A DNA stretch of 7,364 nt from Acidaminococcus fermentans (GCA_004555735.1 SFHH01000104.1:1-7364), one strand, 5' to 3'. Counted from the stretch's first letter, positions 1-6,368 are shown. Numbers and translations are program-made. The notes: generated from the letters alone by a model not told the origin.

Positions 1-16
1 GTTCTACACCTTCAAA

Positions 17-42
17 AGAACCTGGCCATGGGGACAGGTTCT
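17..42. repeat. REP-like inverted repeat (8-bp arms)
   Basis: AGAACCTG (17-24) and CAGGTTCT (35-42) are perfect inverted arms around a 10-base loop containing CCATGGGG. It lies outside any gene I can support, beyond the niaR terminator. Hairpins built on GAACCTG and GGGGACAGGTTC resemble dispersed REP-like elements found in many bacteria, some of them associated with IS200-like (RAYT) transposases. That link is recollection of a pattern, not something this window proves, since only one copy is present and no transposase is visible. Confidence 0.4.
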
Positions 43-51
43 ATCCAACGG

Positions 52-80
52 CTCGAGACTCACGACTCGAGACCCGAGAC
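52..80. repeat. Short imperfect CTCGAGAC repeats
   Basis: CTCGAGAC occurs at 52-59 and again at 66-73. The near copy CCCGAGAC follows at 73-80, overlapping the second copy by one base. The cluster sits between the hairpin at 17-42 and the terminator at 84-119. It encodes nothing recognisable and may belong to the same dispersed intergenic repeat as the hairpin. Function unknown. Confidence 0.45.
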
Positions 81-83
81 CTC

Positions 84-119
84 AAAAAGGGGCTGTTGCG
101 CATGCAACAGCCCCTTTTT
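84..119. terminator. Strong bidirectional-type terminator downstream of niaR
   Basis: A 16-bp perfect stem pairs AAAAAGGGGCTGTTGC (84-99) with its complement (104-119) around the loop GCAT. Runs of A and T at the two ends would give a U-tract on either strand. It starts 10 bases past the niaR stop codon (130-132), so it most likely ends niaR transcription, and it could also stop transcripts entering from the left. Confidence 0.9.
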
Positions 120-129
120 CTTCCGTTAT

Positions 130-642
130 TTATTTCACCAGGATTCCCAGTTTTTCCAGTGCTTTATGGATGGCCTCCATCTCTTCTTCTGTTCCGGTCT
201 CTACCAGATGGGTATGGACTCCGTTGGACATGCTGGATAGAAGAGGTGCTTTAGTCTCCTCCATCCGCTGGATATAGAGCTGCACATCCCTCCGGGATTT
301 CAGATTCAGTTCCCCCTCCATGTACCCGTAGATTTCATGTTCCACCACCACATTGTGGACAACTCCCCCGTTATCCACAATGGCATTGAGTTCTGCCTCC
401 ACCTGCTCCGGGCCATGTTTGCACAGGAACGATTCCCGGCAGCCTTGTTTGTGGAAATCGTGGAGCTGGTAGCCTCGGGGCGTGGAAATGATGGGCATAC
501 CACTGGCTCGCAGCAGGGCAATATCGCCTACGATGATCTGCCGGCTGACCTGGCAGACCCGAGCCATCTCCGTTCCCGTAACCGGTTTGGAGGCCTGCTG
601 GAGCATGTTCAGGATGGTATCTCTACGTTCTTTATTTTCCAT
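130..642 (-). CDS. niaR: NiaR-type transcriptional repressor of NAD biosynthesis (HTH + 3H domain)
   Basis: This is a predicted DNA-binding repressor of the NiaR/YrxA family, which senses nicotinate and represses genes for NAD synthesis and niacin uptake. The 170-residue protein starts with a winged helix-turn-helix (about residues 5-58; recognition segment around VSRQIIVGDI, 32-41). The C-terminal 3H domain follows (about 70-168). H76, E84, H143 and H145 fit the His/Glu metal-ligand pattern described for the Thermotoga family member. The closing ALEKLGILVK also resembles Bacillus YrxA. A start 15 codons upstream (687) is in frame, but its ATG overlaps the probable -10 TATAAT and has no ribosome binding site. 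The ATG at 642 follows a purine-rich GGGGGGAAG. The gene is monocistronic, with its own promoter and terminator. No nadABC or niacin transporter gene is adjacent, so its targets lie elsewhere. The family is clear; the effector is inferred. Confidence 0.88.
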   Translation of the reverse strand: MENKERRDTILNMLQQASKPVTGTEMARVCQVSRQIIVGDIALLRASGMPIISTPRGYQLHDFHKQGCRESFLCKHGPEQVEAELNAIVDNGGVVHNVVVEHEIYGYMEGELNLKSRRDVQLYIQRMEETKAPLLSSMSNGVHTHLVETGTEEEMEAIHKALEKLGILVK

Positions 643-685
643 ATGCTTCCCCCCGTCCTTTTCACCTTCTGTTGATCCGTTATCC

Positions 686-714
686 ATTATAAAGGAATTT
701 TTCTAAAAATTCCA
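686..714 (-). promoter_or_regulatory. niaR promoter with 20-bp palindromic operator candidate
   Basis: On the minus strand a perfect TATAAT (691 down to 686) lies 17 bases from a weak -35 TGGAAT (714 down to 709, 3 of 6 consensus). Between and slightly overlapping them, 694-713 is a perfect inverted repeat: GGAATTTTT, a 2-base centre, AAAAATTCC. A palindrome filling the spacer is a classic site for a dimeric repressor, so autoregulation by NiaR is a reasonable inference. The predicted transcript starts near 679, downstream of the 687 ATG, which supports translation from 642. Confidence 0.65.
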
Positions 715-750
715 CATTTCCCGACTTTTTCTTTATTTTCCGTGTCATAC

Positions 751-784
751 AAAAAACCCCAGACTGTCCAAGTCCGGGGTTTTC
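751..784 (-). terminator. gdhA terminator
   Basis: AAAACCCC (753-760) pairs with GGGGTTTT (776-783), and the inner GACT/AGTC (762-765 with 771-774) extends the stem past one mismatch. Read on the minus strand, the hairpin ends in a run of six T residues (756-751). It lies about 40 bases beyond the gdhA stop codon and just before the niaR promoter, so it separates the two minus-strand units. Confidence 0.88.
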
Positions 785-825
785 TGCTGTGCCGTCTGGG
801 CACAGGTTCCGTTTGTAGGGTTCTA

Positions 826-2064
826 TTAGATAATGCCTCTCAGTTTCAGGGGTTCTGCCAGTGCGTTCAGAGCTACGATGTAGGCGCCTACCCGCATAGT
901 GGTGTTGTATTTCTTAGCTGCATCATACACATTTGCGAAGGCCTTGACCATCATTTGTTCTTGTCTGTCGATGACTTCTTCTTCCGTCCAGAAGTATCTG
1001 TACAGGTTCTGTACCCATTCGAAGTAGGATACGGTTACGCCGCCGCCGTTGGCCAGCACATCGGGAACCACAGGGATGCCTCTCTTTTCCAGGATGGCAT
1101 CAGCATCAGCATCCGTCGGGCCGTTAGCTGCTTCTACGATCATCTTTGCTTTGATCTTATCAGCGTTCTTGCCGGTGATCTGCAGTTCCAGAGCTGCAGG
1201 GATCAGCACGGTGACATCCTGTTCCAGGACTTCTTCATTGCTGATAGCCTGCGCGCCAGGATAGCCTTTGATCACGCCGCCGTTATTCTGGGCATATTCT
1301 TCTACTTTATACGGATCGAAGCCATTGGGATCATAGATCCCGCCGCTGATATCGCTCAGGGCTACGATCTTCAGGCCTTTGTCAGCTGCACATTTGGCAG
1401 TCCAGGAACCTACGTTGCCGAACCCTTGGATAGCCAGGGTGGCGTCTTCCGGTTTGATGCCTTCTCTCTTCAGCAGTTCCAGAGCAGCCGTTACAACACC
1501 CCGCCCCGTTGCGGAAGTCCGTCCCAGGGATCCGCCCATGCTGACGGCTTTCCCGGTGATGAAACCAGGAGTATACTGGCAGTTGATCTTGGAGAATTCA
1601 TCCAGCATCCAAGCCATGATCTGGGCATTGGTGTTCACATCCGGAGCCGGGATATCTTTCTTTTCCCCGATGATCGGAGCAATCCGGTCGATATAACCGC
1701 GGGTGATCCTTTCCAGTTCGCCCTTAGAGACTTTCCGGGGATCTACGATGATGCCGCCCTTGCCGCCGCCGTAAGGCAGTCCAGCGATAGCGCATTTCGT
1801 AGTCATCCAGAAGCCCAGAGTCTTCACTTCATCCATGGAAACGTTCTGGTGATACCGCACGCCACCCTTTACAGGACCCAGGACCGTGCTGTTCTGAGAA
1901 CGGTAGCCGGTGAATACTTCTACATGGCCGTCATCCATCTTTACAGGAATGCTGACTTCCAGAGTACGTTCAGGTTGGGAGATAACAGCCTCAGCGTTGG
2001 GATCCAGATTGATCAGTTTGCTTGCTTTTTCCATAGGGATTTTTGCCATTTCAAACAGACTCAT
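826..2064 (-). CDS. gdhA: Glutamate dehydrogenase, hexameric NAD-type
   Basis: This enzyme interconverts L-glutamate with 2-oxoglutarate plus ammonia. In glutamate-fermenting anaerobes it is the entry step of amino-acid catabolism. The 412-residue length matches the ~410-450-residue hexameric class. The N-terminal catalytic domain shows KGGVRYH (66-72), K90 and LPYGGGKGG (96-104, active lysine K102), and PAPDVNT (139-145, catalytic D142). The Rossmann domain shows QGFGNVGS (213-220) with D238 at the end of the next strand in VALSDISGG. An acidic residue there usually favours NAD over NADP, so the NAD preference is inferred. The start is secure: AGGAGG (2078-2073) lies 8 bases before ATG. The gene is single, with its own extended -10 promoter and terminator, and is divergent from recQ. 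A repeat-bearing leader suggests regulation. Confidence 0.96.
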   Translation of the reverse strand: MSLFEMAKIPMEKASKLINLDPNAEAVISQPERTLEVSIPVKMDDGHVEVFTGYRSQNSTVLGPVKGGVRYHQNVSMDEVKTLGFWMTTKCAIAGLPYGGGKGGIIVDPRKVSKGELERITRGYIDRIAPIIGEKKDIPAPDVNTNAQIMAWMLDEFSKINCQYTPGFITGKAVSMGGSLGRTSATGRGVVTAALELLKREGIKPEDATLAIQGFGNVGSWTAKCAADKGLKIVALSDISGGIYDPNGFDPYKVEEYAQNNGGVIKGYPGAQAISNEEVLEQDVTVLIPAALELQITGKNADKIKAKMIVEAANGPTDADADAILEKRGIPVVPDVLANGGGVTVSYFEWVQNLYRYFWTEEEVIDRQEQMMVKAFANVYDAAKKYNTTMRVGAYIVALNALAEPLKLRGII

Positions 2065-2094
2065 TTGTAACGCCTCCTAAAATTGTATCTATTG

Positions 2095-2116
2095 AACCCT
2101 TACAAAACCCTTACAA
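2095..2116. repeat. Two perfect tandem 11-bp repeats in the gdhA leader
   Basis: AACCCTTACAA occurs twice with no spacer, at 2095-2105 and 2106-2116 (TTGTAAGGGTT twice on the gdhA strand). The pair begins just downstream of the gdhA -10 (2126-2121) and covers the expected transcription start and early leader, ahead of the ribosome binding site at 2078-2073. A spacing of 11 bp places both copies on nearly the same face of the DNA, as in direct-repeat binding sites of some regulators. The function is inferred. Confidence 0.7.
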
Positions 2117-2120
2117 GTGC

Positions 2121-2150
2121 ATTATAACACGATTCAGAAATAACTGTTTA
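2121..2150 (-). promoter_or_regulatory. gdhA promoter (extended -10)
   Basis: On the minus strand a perfect TATAAT (2126 down to 2121) is preceded by TGT, giving an extended -10 (TGnTATAAT). A -35-like TAAACA (2150 down to 2145; 4 of 6 consensus) lies 18 bases upstream. The predicted start near 2114 gives a leader of about 50 bases carrying the tandem repeat. Confidence 0.75.
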
Positions 2151-2162
2151 TTTTTTTGTATT

Positions 2163-2172
2163 TTGTATACAA
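2163..2172. promoter_or_regulatory. TTGTATACAA palindrome between gdhA and recQ
   Basis: TTGTATACAA is a perfect 10-bp palindrome between the two divergent promoters, 12 bases upstream of the gdhA -35 and 20 bases upstream of the recQ -35. Half-sites TTGTAT recur at 2156-2161 and 2083-2088. Sites of this form are common for dimeric repressors such as GntR-type regulators. The region is AT-rich, so chance is possible. Confidence 0.4.
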
Positions 2173-2192
2173 TTAATCGATGCTGTCTTTTC

Positions 2193-2221
2193 TTGCAATT
2201 TTTGTGAAATTTCGTTATGAT
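2193..2221 (+). promoter_or_regulatory. recQ promoter
   Basis: TTGCAA (2193-2198; 4 of 6) and TATGAT (2216-2221; 5 of 6) are separated by exactly 17 bases. The expected start near 2228 gives a leader of about 44 bases that includes the ribosome binding site AAAGGAGGT (2252-2260) ahead of the recQ ATG at 2272. Confidence 0.65.
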
Positions 2222-2271
2222 TGGAACAAACAGCAGTTTGATTTTCTTTCCAAAGGAGGTATTTTCCCTGT

Positions 2272-4119
2272 ATGGACAAGATTGCAGTCCTGAAAAAGTA
2301 TTTTGGATACACTTCTTTCCGTCCGGGACAGGAAATCCTGATCGATGCCCTGCTCCAGGGGCATGATGCCCTGGGAATCATGCCCACCGGGGCCGGCAAG
2401 TCTCTTTGTTACCAAGTCCCGGCCCTGCTTTTTCCTGGAATCACCCTGGTCATCTCGCCGCTGATCTCTCTGATGCAGGATCAAGTCCAGGCTCTAGAAA
2501 CGGCCGGGATCAAGGCAGCTTACATCAATAGTGCCCTATCCGGGCGGGAATTCTATACTACTCTGGAACAGGCCCGTGCCGGAGCCTATAAAATGATCTA
2601 TGTGGCGCCCGAACGGCTGGAAACTGAACTGTTCCGTGATTTTGCCAAAGAGGCAGATATTTCCATGGTGGCAGTGGACGAAGCCCATTGCATCTCCCAA
2701 TGGGGACAGGACTTCCGTCCCAGTTACACCCGGATCCTGGATTTCCTGGAATTCCTTCCAGAGCGGCCGGTGGTAGGAGCCTTCACCGCGACTGCCACGG
2801 AACAAGTCCGGGACGACATCCTCCAGAGCCTGGAACTGCGAAGTCCTCGTATCTTAGTCACCGGGTTCGACCGGGCCAATCTGTACTTCGGCGTGGAGCA
2901 TCCTCAGGACAAGGACGCCTGGGTCCTCCGGTTCCTGAAGGACCATCTGGAGGACAGCGGCATCATCTACTGTTCCACCCGAAAAAATGTAGATAACCTG
3001 TACGACAGCCTTTGTGACAAAGGGATCCCAGCAGCCCGGTACCATGCGGGCATGAGCCAGGAAGAACGGCAGAAAGCCCAGGAAGATTTCCAGTATGACC
3101 GGGCCCAGGTGATCATTGCGACCAACGCCTTCGGCATGGGAATCGACAAATCCAATGTCCGCTATGTGCTCCACTACAATATGCCCTCCTGCCTGGAAAA
3201 CTACTACCAAGAAGCCGGGCGGGCCGGCCGTGACGGAGAGCCTGCCGAATGCATCCTGCTCTTTTCCCCCCAGGATGTGATTATCCAGAAATTCTTGCTG
3301 GAGCATAAGGAACAAAACGAAGTCCTGGATGAAGTGGAAGAAGCCAATCTCCGGAAGCTCTATGCCATGGAGCATTATTGCCAGACCACCAGCTGTCTGC
3401 GCCAGACCCTTCTCCATTATTTTGGGGAGGCTGCTCCTGCCCGCTGCAACCATTGTTCCACCTGCAACGGGGAATACGATGAAATCGACATGACGGAAGA
3501 GACCAAGAAAATCGTCAAATGCATCCATGAAGCCCGGCGGCCCTACGGCATAACCTTGATTGCCAACACCCTGGCAGGGAGCCGCTCCACCCGGGTGGAG
3601 GAGACGGGCCTTGCCCGGCTGCGGATGTTCGGCGCCCTCCAGCAATATTCTCTGAAAGAAATCAAAGAAATGATCCAGAACCTGTTGGACCAGGAGTATC
3701 TGCTGATCACTCGGGACAGATATCCGGTACTGAAGATTGCAAAAAAGATCTGGGAGCTCCAAGACAGCTCCATCCGGGTACTGCTCCGGAAAGAAGCCGG
3801 TTCCCTGCCCGATGGCAGATCCGGACGAAAAAAGAAAAAGGTCCTTCCGGAACTGGAACTGCCGGAAGGCTTCACCCTGGAAATGGGGGATGAACTGTTC
3901 GACCGTCTCAAAGCCCTGCGGAAACGGTTGGCGGAACAGGCCATGGTTCCGCCCTTTGTGGTGTTCGGGGACCGTACCCTCCACGAGATGTGCCGCCGCC
4001 TTCCCCGGACCCATGAGGAATTCCTACAAGTCGCCGGGGTGGGGCAGCACAAGGACGAGAAATACGGAGATGCTTTTCTGGAGGCCATCAACAGATTCTG
4101 CAGGGAAAAAGAGGTGTGA
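2272..4119 (+). CDS. recQ: ATP-dependent DNA helicase RecQ
   Basis: RecQ unwinds DNA 3'->5' using ATP and acts in recombinational repair and stalled-fork processing in the cytoplasm. The 615-residue protein has the full RecQ architecture. Motif 0 is FGYTSFRPGQ (11-20, adenine-contacting Q20). Walker A is MPTGAGKS (37-44, K43). Walker B is DEAH (136-139), followed by the aromatic-rich loop CISQWGQDFRP (140-150). FTATAT is motif III (171-176). The second helicase lobe ends with the QEAGRAGRDG arginine-finger motif. The RQC zinc site is C375, C392, C395 and C398, followed by a winged helix. An HRDC domain occupies about 541-613. A Lys-rich linker (RKKKK) precedes the HRDC. Length and motifs match a typical complete bacterial RecQ. 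The AAAGGAGGT site lies 11 bases before ATG, slightly long but with no better start. It is transcribed alone and converges with the HD gene. Confidence 0.98.
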   Translation: MDKIAVLKKYFGYTSFRPGQEILIDALLQGHDALGIMPTGAGKSLCYQVPALLFPGITLVISPLISLMQDQVQALETAGIKAAYINSALSGREFYTTLEQARAGAYKMIYVAPERLETELFRDFAKEADISMVAVDEAHCISQWGQDFRPSYTRILDFLEFLPERPVVGAFTATATEQVRDDILQSLELRSPRILVTGFDRANLYFGVEHPQDKDAWVLRFLKDHLEDSGIIYCSTRKNVDNLYDSLCDKGIPAARYHAGMSQEERQKAQEDFQYDRAQVIIATNAFGMGIDKSNVRYVLHYNMPSCLENYYQEAGRAGRDGEPAECILLFSPQDVIIQKFLLEHKEQNEVLDEVEEANLRKLYAMEHYCQTTSCLRQTLLHYFGEAAPARCNHCSTCNGEYDEIDMTEETKKIVKCIHEARRPYGITLIANTLAGSRSTRVEETGLARLRMFGALQQYSLKEIKEMIQNLLDQEYLLITRDRYPVLKIAKKIWELQDSSIRVLLRKEAGSLPDGRSGRKKKKVLPELELPEGFTLEMGDELFDRLKALRKRLAEQAMVPPFVVFGDRTLHEMCRRLPRTHEEFLQVAGVGQHKDEKYGDAFLEAINRFCREKEV

Positions 4120-4151
4120 GACAACCCATGGATTGTTCCACACCTCTTTTT
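4106..4151. terminator. Shared bidirectional terminator embedded in the ends of recQ and the HD gene
   Basis: AAAAAGAGGTGTG (4106-4118) pairs perfectly with CACACCTCTTTTT (4139-4151), a 13-bp stem whose outer A/T runs give U-tracts on both strands. A weaker inner ACAA/TTGT pairing (4121-4124 with 4133-4136) may extend it. The left arm covers the last recQ codons and part of its TGA (4117-4119). The right arm reaches the first base of the HD gene stop (4153 down to 4151), so one hairpin serves both convergent genes. Confidence 0.9.
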
Positions 4152-5359
4152 TAGCGAAACTGTTCATAGATCTTGCCGAAATCGATTCCACCGATGCTTT
4201 TCCCTTCATAAGCTTTGGGCAGCGCCTCCACCACCCCGGCCAAATGGGAAGACGTAATCCCGCATTGGATGCTGAGCCAGGCTTCCAGGAACGCAGCTAG
4301 ATGGTCACAGCCCTTCAACACCCGTCCATCCACTGGACGGAACCTGTCTTCATTATATTGAGCTGGGATATCCCCTTCCAACAGACAGATCCTGCCGTTT
4401 TCCCAAATCCGATTGTCAAATTCATGGACGGTGAAATTCAGGATATCTTCATGCCAGCTGACAGGCAGCAGCGGCAGCAGGATTTCTCCCATCTGCTGCT
4501 GTTCGATGTCCTTGATCAAATCCTCCAGGCCTTCGATAGAGCGCTTGATAGGAGAAATGATGTCCCGGGTCAGGACTTCCGGCAGATCATGCCACAGTCC
4601 CCCTAGAAAATCGTTCACGATCCTTCCTTTGCAGGCCCCCATGGCTTCGGCACAGAAGTACCCCATGATGGCTACAATCAGCACATGGCCCATGACCGAG
4701 GTCTCCGGAACCCGGGGAGACTGGGACCAGCGCTTCTGGAACCGGAGTTTGCCGATCAGATCCACGAATTTCCGGGTCTTCCCGTTCATGGCGATTTTTT
4801 GGACACCGGCCAGATTGTAATGGTCCTCGATTTCATCAGCGATCCGCTCCCGGATTTCTTCTACGCCAAAAATCCCTTGATTCATATGATAGATGATCCG
4901 GAATTCCCATTCCGTAGCCAGATAATGGGCAGCACGGATCAGCTGCTTTTCCAGAGGATGGCTGTCCCCATCCAAGTACTGCTGCATCTTCTCCATAAAG
5001 GCGCTGCCCTCCAGGGAAGGGACCCGGCGGACCAATTCCTTATAGACCCACTGGTTCAGCTGATGGCCGCTTTTTCTCATGAGTTCATGGAATACGGGCG
5101 GTTTGATGTCTGTCAGTACCACTCGGTGGAGGAACTCGAAGATCCCCCCCTCTACCAGCACCTGCCAGTCCAAGCTGGCCCCATGGTCCTGTTCCTCATA
5201 CCGGGACAGCACATAGAGGATCATCATCTTATGGGCCTGTTTATCCAGTTCTGTAAAGCCCTGGGGCCGAATATGATCGTTCCAGCGCTGGATATACGCC
5301 GCCTCGAAAATAAACTGGATCAGGTCTCGGGGCAGCGGGATCCTTTTCTCTTGGGTCAT
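4151..5359 (-). CDS. HD-superfamily phosphohydrolase, YfbR-like (5'-nucleotidase-type), with degenerate N-terminal HD half
   Basis: This is probably a metal-dependent phosphohydrolase acting on a nucleotide monophosphate or similar substrate. The C-terminal half of the 402-residue protein carries H225, the HD pair H257-D258 in HDLPEVLTRD (257-266), and D352 in CDHLAAFLEA. This is the H...HD...D arrangement of E. coli YfbR 5'-deoxynucleotidase, including the extra E261 and D266 that match YfbR E72 and D77. The N-terminal half looks like a decayed copy: H43 aligns with H225 and GGIFEFL (71-77) with GGLWHDL (253-259), but the HD pair is replaced by E75-F76. The length is twice that of YfbR (about 200). 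The start at 5359 is chosen because AAGGAGGTG lies 5 bases upstream. An in-frame ATG at 5404 has no good binding site and is only about 9 bases from the predicted transcript start. The substrate is unknown. It lies downstream of queG but has its own promoter. Confidence 0.8.
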   Translation of the reverse strand: MTQEKRIPLPRDLIQFIFEAAYIQRWNDHIRPQGFTELDKQAHKMMILYVLSRYEEQDHGASLDWQVLVEGGIFEFLHRVVLTDIKPPVFHELMRKSGHQLNQWVYKELVRRVPSLEGSAFMEKMQQYLDGDSHPLEKQLIRAAHYLATEWEFRIIYHMNQGIFGVEEIRERIADEIEDHYNLAGVQKIAMNGKTRKFVDLIGKLRFQKRWSQSPRVPETSVMGHVLIVAIMGYFCAEAMGACKGRIVNDFLGGLWHDLPEVLTRDIISPIKRSIEGLEDLIKDIEQQQMGEILLPLLPVSWHEDILNFTVHEFDNRIWENGRICLLEGDIPAQYNEDRFRPVDGRVLKGCDHLAAFLEAWLSIQCGITSSHLAGVVEALPKAYEGKSIGGIDFGKIYEQFR

Positions 5360-5419
5360 GCAAACACCTCCTTGGACAGGTTGCCACAATCCATCGTATT
5401 TCATTAGAAATACATCCTG

Positions 5420-5449
5420 ATTGTATCATATTTTTTCCATTCCAGCCAA
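5420..5449 (-). promoter_or_regulatory. Promoter of the HD-domain gene
   Basis: On the minus strand TTGGCT (5449-5444; 4 of 6) and TACAAT (5425-5420; 5 of 6) are 18 bases apart. An overlapping alternative -10, TATGAT, sits at 5430-5425. The predicted start near 5413 gives a leader of about 54 bases to the ATG at 5359. No clear terminator separates this from queG, so read-through from queG is also possible. Confidence 0.5.
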
Positions 5450-5467
5450 GGGTGTACCTGCTGCAAC

Positions 5468-6340
5468 CTATTTTCTCCCTGTTGTCAGTTCCAGGTTCCG
5501 CAGCAGGATCTTTTTCCCCCGCCAGGCAAAGGAACGGTCTCCGTAGGCTTCCCGGAACTGCCGGTTGGTCATAGCTTCCAGCGTGCTCTCCTCCAACCTG
5601 GGAATCCGCTCCTGACGAAACTCCGGCAGTGGCGTTTCTTTTGCCCGGGCATTGTGGGGGCAGCAGTCCTGACATGCATCGCAGCCGAAAATCAGCGGTG
5701 TCTTCTGGATGATGGCTGTTTCTTCCGCTGTGAGCTCTCCCTTTTTCTGGGTCAGATAAGATTTGCAGGACCGGTAGTCGTACCGGCCCGACTGGAAACA
5801 GTCCCCGGGGCAGGCCCAGCTGCAGCTGCCGCAATGGAGACATTCCTGGTTCCGCGGCTGATCCGGTGTCAAAGGCACAGTGGTCAATACAGCCCCCACG
5901 AAGCACCAGGAACCGTAGGTTTCGTTGATCAGGCAGCCGTTGTCTCCCAGGAAACCCACCCCGGCTTGGACCGCCAAATCCCGTTCTGCTAAGGGAGAAG
6001 TATCCACAATGGTCATCTGCCGGCTTTCTGGTGCCTGGGCTTGGAGCCAGCCGGCAATCTTCTCCAGATACAGAGGGACTACCTTGTGATAATCGGTTAG
6101 CTGGCAGTACAAGGAGAGATTGCTTCCCTTAACCGGTTCCAGGAAATAAGGAAAGAGTGCCACCACAGCTGCCCGGCAGCCGGGAAGGAGCTGGGACAGA
6201 TCATACCGTTCAGGGCCTTTGCCAGCTGCCAGGGGGCATACTTCTGGCAGGGGGTCCGGAACCGGCAGACGGCAGGGGGCGACGCCCACTTCCGTCAGCC
6301 CCAGACTCCGGCAGAATGCTTTCAGGCGCTCTTTGTCCAT
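5468..6340 (-). CDS. queG: QueG-like epoxyqueuosine reductase (short form)
   Basis: QueG uses cobalamin and two [4Fe-4S] clusters to reduce epoxyqueuosine to queuosine at the wobble base of tRNAs. The protein is 290 residues. The cobalamin and substrate region shows VDTSPLAERDLAVQAGVGFL (112-131) with the likely catalytic D113, then GDNGCLINETYGSW. The ferredoxin-like part has C167, C170, C173 and C177 (CxxCxxCxxxCP), then C192 in SCKSYLT, and C220, C223 and C227 in GCDACQDCCPHN. These are the cysteines expected for two clusters. It is shorter than the 350-380-residue enzymes and lacks their C-terminal repeat region. GDN replaces the GKN common in classical QueG. The start at 6340 is used because an upstream in-frame ATG (6370) overlaps a TATAAT, and AGGGAG precedes 6340. 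A related double-cluster reductase with another substrate is possible. It lies 43 bases downstream of the frameshifted gene. Confidence 0.78.
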   Translation of the reverse strand: MDKERLKAFCRSLGLTEVGVAPCRLPVPDPLPEVCPLAAGKGPERYDLSQLLPGCRAAVVALFPYFLEPVKGSNLSLYCQLTDYHKVVPLYLEKIAGWLQAQAPESRQMTIVDTSPLAERDLAVQAGVGFLGDNGCLINETYGSWCFVGAVLTTVPLTPDQPRNQECLHCGSCSWACPGDCFQSGRYDYRSCKSYLTQKKGELTAEETAIIQKTPLIFGCDACQDCCPHNARAKETPLPEFRQERIPRLEESTLEAMTNRQFREAYGDRSFAWRGKKILLRNLELTTGRK

Positions 6341-6368
6341 GGTATCTCTCTCCCTTCCGTATAGGGTC

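Noticed and set aside
84..119. Possible CRISPR or tRNA-like element in the opening 130 bases
   Set aside because: The only strong structure is a single 16-bp stem with A/T tails, typical of a terminator. The CTCGAGAC units are too short and irregularly spaced for a CRISPR array, and there is no cloverleaf.
742..2070. A 442-codon open frame on the plus strand, antisense to gdhA
   Set aside because: It covers gdhA almost exactly. The deduced protein is Phe/Asp/His-rich with no recognisable motif, and it is explained by the codon bias of gdhA. There is no ribosome binding site at its start, and it runs through the gdhA terminator and promoter.
2065..2271. Riboswitch in the gdhA or recQ leader
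   Set aside because: Both predicted leaders are only about 45-50 bases and show no multi-stem fold or known aptamer sequence. The gdhA leader holds just the 11-bp tandem repeat and the ribosome binding site.
2854..4014. A 386-codon open frame on the minus strand, antisense to recQ
   Set aside because: It lies wholly inside recQ, whose helicase, zinc and HRDC motifs are intact. The antisense product has no domain, and the long frame is expected from GC-rich codons on the other strand.
4685..5407. A 240-codon plus-strand open frame opposite the HD gene
   Set aside because: It is a mirror of the HD gene, which has a strong ribosome binding site, a promoter and family motifs on the minus strand. 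The plus-strand frame has none of these.
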